NCBI GenBank assembly: GCA_002914845.1
Contig: JXTC01000042.1
Coordinates: 918,527 to 982,526 of the forward strand
DNA: 64,000 nt
Source of the DNA: Trema orientale
Lineage: Eukaryota; Streptophyta; Magnoliopsida; Rosales; Cannabaceae
Reading direction: 5' to 3'
Shown here: positions 57,839 to 64,000 of the stretch, piece by piece
Numbering within the stretch: the first letter of the stretch is position 1
Layout of the letters: each line of letters begins with the position of its first letter
The notes under the pieces: model-generated
What the model saw: the letters and a program-made list of their open reading frames with translations, nothing else
The model's database searches: none
What the model was told of the DNA's origin: nothing
Made by a program: the position numbers and the translations under genes

Positions 57839-59318
57839 TCAGGAGATCTCATTAAAATCAAGCATGCCAAGTTCTCTTCTACTCATACAAAAACATTCTT
57901 CACAAAGAGGTTTTGTAAAAATGTCCACTAATTGTTTTTCAGTGGAAACAAATTCAAGACTTTGCATGTGATCACGAAGGAATTGGTGTCTTATATCAAT
58001 GTGCTTAGCTCGTGAATGCAAAATAAAATTTTTGGATAAGTTGATAGCACTAGTATTATCATATTTAATAGGCACATATGCATATTTCATACCAAAATCC
58101 AAAAATGTTTGTTTCATCCATAAAATCTGTGCACAATAACTAGCTGCGGAGATGTATTCCACTTAAGTGGTGGAAAGAACAACTGACTTTTGTTTCTTGC
58201 TAAACCAAGAAACTAGTGAGTATCCTAAAAAGTGACAAGTACCACTTGTGCTCTTTCGATCGGGTTTGCAACCGACAAAATCTGCATCTGAATAACTTAT
58301 GATATCAAAGTGTGTGCCATTTAGATACCATAATTCTATATTCATAGTGCCATGAAAATATTTTAGAATATGTTTAACTGCATTAAGATGAGATTCCTTG
58401 GGATTAGATTGATATCTAGCACAAAGATAAATACTAAACATGGTATCTGGTCTACTAGTAGTAAGATAAAGTAAGGATATGATCAGATCTCGATATTTAG
58501 TAATATCTACTACTTTACTGCTTTCATCTTTGTCAAGCTTGATTGATGAGCTCATTGGTATCTTCATTGATTTTGAATGTTCAAGTTTAAACTTTTTGAG
58601 TAGCTCTTTGATGTACTTTGCTTGATTAATGAAGATTACTTCTTTGGATTATTTTATTTAGAGCCCAAGGAAGAAGTTCAATTCTCCCATCATACTCATC
58701 TCAAATTCACTATGCATATACTTAGAGAATTCTTCACAAAGAGAAACATCAGTAGCTCCAAATATAATATCGTCAGTATAGATTTGCACAATCATCATGT
58801 CCACCCTTTTCTTCTTAATAAAAAGAGCGGTATCCACTTTTCCCATTGCAAATGTATTTGAGATCAAATTTTTTTTTAATCTATCATACTAAGCTCTAGG
58901 AGCTTGTTTCAAATCATATAAAGCCTTTTTCAATTTATAAACATGATCTAAATACTTATAATTTTCAAAATCGTGGGGTTGACTGCATAAACTTCTTCTA
59001 AAATATATTCATTTAAAAAAGCACTCTTAATGTCCATTTGGTAAAGAATAAAATTCTTATGGCATGCAAATACTAAGAGCATTTTTCATAATCGATACTT
59101 TCTTCTTGATTGAAACCGTGGGCTACTAATCTAGCCTTGTTTCGCATAATCACCCCATATTTATTTAATTTATTTCCAATAACCGATTGATCACTAGGTT
59201 TTGGAACTAATTCTCATACATCACTTCTTTCAAATTGATTTAGCTCCTCTTGCATTACTAAAATCTAAAATTCATCATTTTTGGCATCTTTAAAATTTTT
59301 GGGTTCAATTTGAGATAG
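57839..59318 (-). pseudogene. Sirevirus-like copia reverse transcriptase and RNase H
   Basis: The minus strand shows, in order, MQEELNQFERSD, NKLNKYGVIMRNKARLVA, MDIKSAFLN, ALYDLKQAPRA, IYTDDIIFGAT (YxDD box with T for V), and ELNFFLGL. RNase H follows with SYSDADFVGCK, STSGTCHFLGYSLVSWFSKKQ, SAASYCAQILWMK and YDNTSAINLSKN, then HSRAKHIDIRHQFLRDH and VDIFTKPL. The SRAKHIDIRH wording and the SWxSKKQ motif fit the Sirevirus lineage. The upstream part is cut by the plus-strand gypsy element at 59319. Stops near 58163 and frame changes near 58600 and 58870 make it inactive. Confidence 0.88.
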
Positions 59319-60810
59319 TGATGAGTGATCAATTCACTCAAAAATCAAGTATTATTCAACTCAAATAATTGTAAGTTCTTAAGTATTTTTGTCAGCTTGA
59401 TGTATTTTTGCTTTGTTTTAATAGTTCTTATGAATAAAAGAGAATCAAGAACAATTGGTGATAAATATGGATATTTCAACTATTTGAGATAAAAGTTGAG
59501 TCCGATATAAATGCAACACAATGAAAACCAGGCAAAATGGAGCTAAAACGAAGAAATGGCGCCTCCAGGAAGAACGGCTGTCGTGCTGAGTTCCAGAGCC
59601 GAGAGCACCGCGAAACTGCAATAGTAGCACCGCAGCGCTGCCTAGAAAATTTAGTTCCAAAGGCTAGAGCGTCGCGGTGCTTGCCAAGGAGCACCACGGC
59701 GCTAAACAGTGTCTGAAAACGTGTTTTTATCGAGTTTTTAGAGTCAATCTAGACCATTAATGTCATCTGAATGAATAGTTGACATTCTACTCGGCCTAGG
59801 TTACCTTAGAGCCCTTTAAATACATCCTGAAGCCTCTATTTGAAGAGTGTAGAGTTGGAGAGAAAACATAACAAAGAGAGCTCAAAAATCCTAGAGAGGA
59901 AGAAACTTGGAGCAAAAATCGTGGAGAAGATGCTTGAGAGAGTGGCTTGAAGAGATTGAAGCTTGAAGTTCTACATCTACAAAAGAGTTTTTCTCATTCT
60001 CTTTCTCACCCTAATCTCATTTGAATTTTTGTATTGTACTTGATTTATGAATATGTTTGGATATATAAAATTCTTGTTGAGATTAGTATTGGATTCTCCT
60101 ATGTTGAATTAATTGTTATATGCTTGGGCTTTGATGTAACTTAAACTTTGATTCTATGTCCTGATTTCTAATATGTTCTTTGATATTGTTTTTGAATTTA
60201 TTTACGCTATTCTATGCTTAATGCTTCTCAACTAATTAGCTACTGGTTGGATGAATTTGTTTCACTTGAAAGAAGGAATTTTAGAAATAACTATAGGATA
60301 GTATAACCTAGAATTTTGTGGAGTTTGAGAAAACCTATAATTCCTTTGAAGCCATGATTAAAGAACCATTAAACACATTGAATTTTTAAATTCTAGGTTC
60401 AGAATAGAGATATTGAAACCGAGATTTAGGAATAATTTCACTCTGCACTCGAGAGAGGGAGTAGAAATATCTTTGGGTTCTTGGCTTATAGACTATGAAT
60501 AATTGGTTAGGATGAAACTGATGATCAGATGACATAGTTGATAGTTAGATGAATTCAATCCCCTAGAATATTTGTGTATAGAAGTTTCTATATTTTATTT
60601 TTATATTTATATTTATCTTTGTATTTATTTAAGTTATATATTCACTTAGTTTGGTTACCTAGATAAAGTTAAGTCACGACAATTCTGATAATTAATGATA
60701 ATTTAACAATCAATTCCTCGTGGGATCGTTAACTCTATACTTATTACTTAATTACTTAATTACGAACCGTGCACTTGCGGTTATTTTATGTATATGCATT
60801 TAGCGTAATA
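59319..60810 (+). repeat. 5' LTR of the plus-strand short gypsy element
   Basis: 1492 bp, starts TGATGAGTGATC, ends TAGCGTAATA (CA changed to TA). Carries the same GC-rich GCACCGCGGC block (about 59560-59705). Confidence 0.9.
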
Positions 60811-60816
60811 AGTTTT

Positions 60817-60831
60817 TGGCGCCGTTGTTGG
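60817..60831 (+). other. primer binding site region
   Basis: TGGCGCCGTTGTTGG six bases after the LTR is the form found at the primer site of Athila/Tat-type gypsy elements. The minus copy has TGGCACCGTTGC. Confidence 0.6.
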
Positions 60832-60943
60832 AGAATTGGTATTTTAGACTATTGTTGATATCAGAAGTAAGTTACATGATTTTAATTTAGGCGTTTATTT
60901 TCATTTTAAATATTTATTTTTTAATGTTTGTTATGCAACGTAC

Positions 60944-61372
60944 TTGGAGATGTTAGATCAACAAGTCCTCTTGTGGTTTGCTCAACGAGACTCAGAGCCA
61001 TTTTATTATGCATGGTGGAGCTACAAGGAGTTGCTCACACTATGCCCGAATCATGGTTTATCCTTAGAGTATAGAATACAAAATTTTCTCAATAACCTTT
61101 GGCCCAAAATAAGAATGTGGGTGAAAAGAGGAAATGGTACAACTTCTATCTACCAACTATCTATTGATGAAGCTTATTAGTTGTTAGAAGACATGGCTGA
61201 CTTAGACTATCGGAGTTGGAACTATCTACCAAGCCATCTCAGTTTGGGAGATAGCTCCAATATTTTGGCGCCATGTTGCGATACTCAACATCACCAAGTG
61301 AAGCCTTCTCCTGACCTTAAATATCTTTTTGCACAATTTTCGGAGGAGACAAGGCTTTGCAATGAGGAATGA
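60944..61372 (+). pseudogene. Gag-like frame of the plus short gypsy element
   Basis: LDQQVLLWFAQRDSEPFYYAWWSYKELLTLCPNHGLSLEYRIQNFLNN, then SIYQLSIDEAY, a TAG stop at 61178-61180, and in the same frame LLEDMADLDYRSW. Athila-type Gag has WERFKELLRKCPHHG, then SLDEAYELLEEMA, so this is a shortened Gag with one stop. Compared with full Gag the N-terminal part is absent. Function: particle formation, if translated. Confidence 0.7.
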
Positions 61373-61444
61373 GAGAGAAGGGAGGTCATTTTTAACTTAC
61401 AAATTGAGTCTCTATATAACTCCTTTGAAGCCATAAGAAAAAAG

Positions 61445-61729
61445 GTGGCTATGATACATGCACAAGTTACAAATGATGATGAAAGCCATCACGAGGAGTC
61501 AAGCACAAGTAGAAGGACCTTGGATTTATTCGATGATAACGACTCAAGTGAGGAGGAGAATCAAGAATGGATCAAGGAGGAAGAGTCACAAGACAACACT
61601 TGTGAATCTTCACTCTTTGGGATCCAAATCATCATGCCACCACCATTCATCAAAGATTACATTTATAATGATCTTATGTGGCCAACACCTCCTCCACTAC
61701 CGCTAGCACCATTCGTTCAAGCCTACTAA
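61445..61729 (+). pseudogene. acidic frame of the short gypsy element
   Basis: 94 codons from MAMIHAQV: acidic and Ser-rich (DDNDSSEEENQEW, EEESQDN), then IMPPPFIKDYIYNDLMW, Pro-rich, ending in APFVQAY and TAA. The minus copy has the same end and the same stop. It may be the C-terminal part of Gag or a separate product. Confidence 0.55.
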
Positions 61730-61894
61730 ATACATGTACTGGTGCCAAATCAAGTTGAGCGTACGAGTTGAGCAATTCTATATATCGCCAAGCTTGAGGG
61801 CGTTCGAAAACAAGACCCATTTATTGTGTTGTATGACACGTACTATGGGCGGGGGCTGCTATTTGACAAGCTTCACCAATATGTATATGAATAA
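61730..61894 (+). pseudogene. conserved frame after the shared stop, plus copy
   Basis: Continues the frame of 61445-61729 past TAA: IHVLVPNQVERTS, TGA, AILYIAKLEGVRKQDPFIVLYDTYYGRGLLFDKLHQYVYE, stop. About two thirds of residues match the minus copy, where the TGA is CGA. I do not recognise the family. Confidence 0.5.
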
Positions 61895-63553
61895 GCCTAA
61901 AGATATAACTTATGGAGAGGAGTCCCGCACGTCACCTTGCCCGGAGCACCACCCTTGCCGACCTTAGTAGGAGGTGAGAATGTCTCGCCTCCCTGGTATG
62001 TGTTCTTTTACTTTATACTTATATTGAACATTTAAATTTTGAGAACATTGCCAATTTTAAGTTTGGGGGTAAAAATACTTGTTGGTTAATTATTTGTTGG
62101 GTAAAAATACTTGTTGGTTAATTATTTCTTTCTATAAGTTGTGTATTTTTAGGAATTCATTTTATTTCTTGCTTTTCTTTTGCTAGTTTGAATAAATTGT
62201 GAGTATTTTTAAGATGAAATGACTTGATATTGATGATGAGTATAGTCATTTAAAGTTCTCTTAGGTCTTTTGAAATGTTATTCATTGAGATTATCTATGT
62301 GCTTGATTCGCATTAATTGAACCTGATTCTTGATTCTACACATTTAAGTACGATAATCATAATCACTTGACTCTTTGAGCTTTTGGAGAATACTTATGTG
62401 TATTAGTTAAGCATTGATATCTCATGAACTCTAGAACCTATTTGAATGAAGCTTGAGACGAAATTCTATGTTAGGTGTCATTAGAGAAATGATTTAGGCT
62501 ATCTTTGGACCGTTTGAGCCTTTCAATCTAACCTCGATACATTATCATCCTATTACACCCACTTTGAGCTTATTTGTACCTTTTTTTTTCTACTACATTT
62601 TTGCCAAATCAAAATAATGACCACCAACCCTATCTTTAAGCATGTTGATTATTTTAAAGAGTTATTTTGTGTTATATTCATGTTGGGAGGAAGGATGATG
62701 TTATGAAGTAAAAAAAAAAAAAAAAAAAAAGAGAAAAGAGAAAGAATAATTTGGTAAAAATTTTGTGTACTTACTTTTTATTTTGTTTTTCAATATTGAG
62801 GATAATGTTGATTTTGAATTTTGGAGAGGAATTTTTGATTTTCACCTTTTTGTCTTTTTTCATATCTTTTGTTTCAAAAAAAAGAAAAAAAAAGGAAAAA
62901 TATTTATATAAGTGTTTGGTAGAGTGTGATAGAAGAGAAATCTAGTTGAAAAGAAGTGTGGGAGTGCTATTTGATGTACCAAGGAATAACTCTACAAAGG
63001 TCCTGGATTAATGTGGTTAAGGGTGATTTGGACCTCAAAGTTTTCAAAAATTATCTTACCTTTGCCCATGCCAATATTACAAGCTTAATGAAAGACCTTT
63101 TGATTTTTGATGATATACTAATATACATTAATGGAGAGCAATATGAAAAATGGGCATATGATAGTTCTAAATTGTGTCATGTAGAGATATTTCATTGCCT
63201 ATCGAAACACACAAGTCTATCTGAAGTTCATTTTGTTAAGTGATATTGATTTTGCACACACTTATACATTAAGAGTCTTGAGTAGAGTTAAATTGATGCT
63301 TGAAGTTGAAACTCTAGATAATCTCAATGTTTGCATTTTCTTTGAGCTTGGAATATTTCGCGACATTGGAGATACTTGTATATACAAAACTCACACTTTG
63401 TCTTTTATGTCATTTTGTGACTTTAGAGATACTTGTATATACAAAACTCACACTTTATCTTTTATGTCTTTAGTACCTGATTCGTGATTTGCTATTTTTT
63501 TTTCTTGTTTTGTTTTGCTTGAGGACAAGCAAATATTCGAGTTTGGAGGTATT
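61895..63553 (+). other. 3' region of the plus short gypsy element
   Basis: No pol gene. Poly-A of about 20 at 62710-62730, a tandem 63-bp-like duplication at about 63366-63478 (two copies of GATACTTGTATATACAAAACTC), and the polypurine tract GAGTTTGGAGGTATT directly before 63554. Confidence 0.65.
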
Positions 63554-64000
63554 TAATGAGTGATCAATTCACTCACAAATCAAGTATTATTCAACTCAAA
63601 TAATTGTAAGTTCTCAATTATTTTTGTCGGTTTGATGTGTTTTTGCTTTGTTTTTATAGTTCTTATGAATAAAAGAGAATCAAGAAAAATTCGTAATAAA
63701 TATGGATATTTCAACCATTTGAGATAAAAGTTGAGTTCGAGACGAATGCAATGCAACGAAAATTAGGCAAAACGTTGCTAAAACGAAGAAATGGCACTCC
63801 CAGAAATAAAAGCTGTCGTGCTGAGTTTCAGAGCCGAGAGCGCCGCGGCACTTGTCAAGGAGCGCCACGGTGCTACCTAGAAAATTGAGTTCCAGAGGCT
63901 AGAGTGTCGCGGCACTTCTTGGCAAGCACCGCGATGCCACACAGCGTCCGGAAGCATATTTTTAGCGAGTTTTTAGAGCCAATCTAGACTATTGATGTTA
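63554..64000 (+). repeat. 3' LTR of the plus short gypsy element, partial
   Basis: Starts TAATGAGTGATC (TG changed to TA) and follows the 5' LTR at 59319, including the GC-rich block at about 63805-63950. Cut by the window end. Confidence 0.88.

Larger units (their letters stand above)
59319..64000 (+). mobile_element. short non-autonomous gypsy element, plus strand (runs off window)
   Basis: 5' LTR 59319-60810, primer area 60811-60835, Gag-like frame, conserved second frame, long 3' region and the start of the 3' LTR at 63554. Same family as 49923-56808, opposite strand. It sits inside the RT gene of the Sirevirus-like element. Preceding pentamer GATAG would be its target duplication; the right side is outside the window. 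Confidence 0.88.

Overview
This is nuclear DNA of a flowering plant, most likely a dicot. It is AT-rich and intron-containing, with one unmistakable plant RAB GTPase gene and one plant WRKY gene. Almost everything else is recognisable transposable-element sequence in various stages of decay. There are no rRNA or tRNA genes, no CRISPR and no bacterial-type operons. A run of N at 53905-54472 shows that this is a scaffold.

Layout. 1-2026: two decayed Ty1-copia ends, one per strand. 2449-3144: a short hAT-type element with a perfect 8-bp target duplication. 4782-6304: a CT/GA foldback and two copies of one small inverted-repeat element, in the promoter-proximal region of the first gene. 6646-10897 (+): a two-exon RABA1-type (RAB11-class) small GTPase gene of 218 residues with a 3.6-kb intron that carries a tRNA-derived SINE. 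14003-15144 (-): a three-exon group IIe WRKY gene (WRKY65-like, 300 residues). The two genes converge and both look intact. 16459-19010: a compact LTR element with two LTRs, PBS, TSD and a gag gene but no pol. 19011-26670: intergenic DNA with at least three MITE-like elements, two of them with exact 9-bp target duplications. 26671-38850 (-): a 12-kb Ty3-gypsy element of the Tat type (gag, protease, RT, two RNase H domains, integrase). It has a decayed, apparently spliced antisense gene near its 3' LTR and a solo LTR of another family inside it. 43198-45228 (+): a hAT transposase pseudogene.

45250 to the window end (-) is a nested block. A Sirevirus-like copia element carries an extra ORF after pol, where Sireviruses carry an envelope-position ORF. 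It has been invaded by a minus-strand short gypsy element (49923-56808) and by a plus-strand relative (59319 to beyond 64000). The first of these was itself invaded by a copia-like solo LTR (53767-55031), and the Sirevirus LTR holds a CACTA-type terminus.

The two host genes have no evident functional link: one is a vesicle-traffic GTPase, the other a transcription factor. The most informative material is the nested element history, which exact target duplications and an empty-site copy allow one to read. Next come three coding oddities in retroelements: the extra Sirevirus ORF, the antisense gene in the Tat element, and a conserved frame behind a shared stop codon in the short gypsy pair. All product calls come from motif recognition by eye; no database search was possible.
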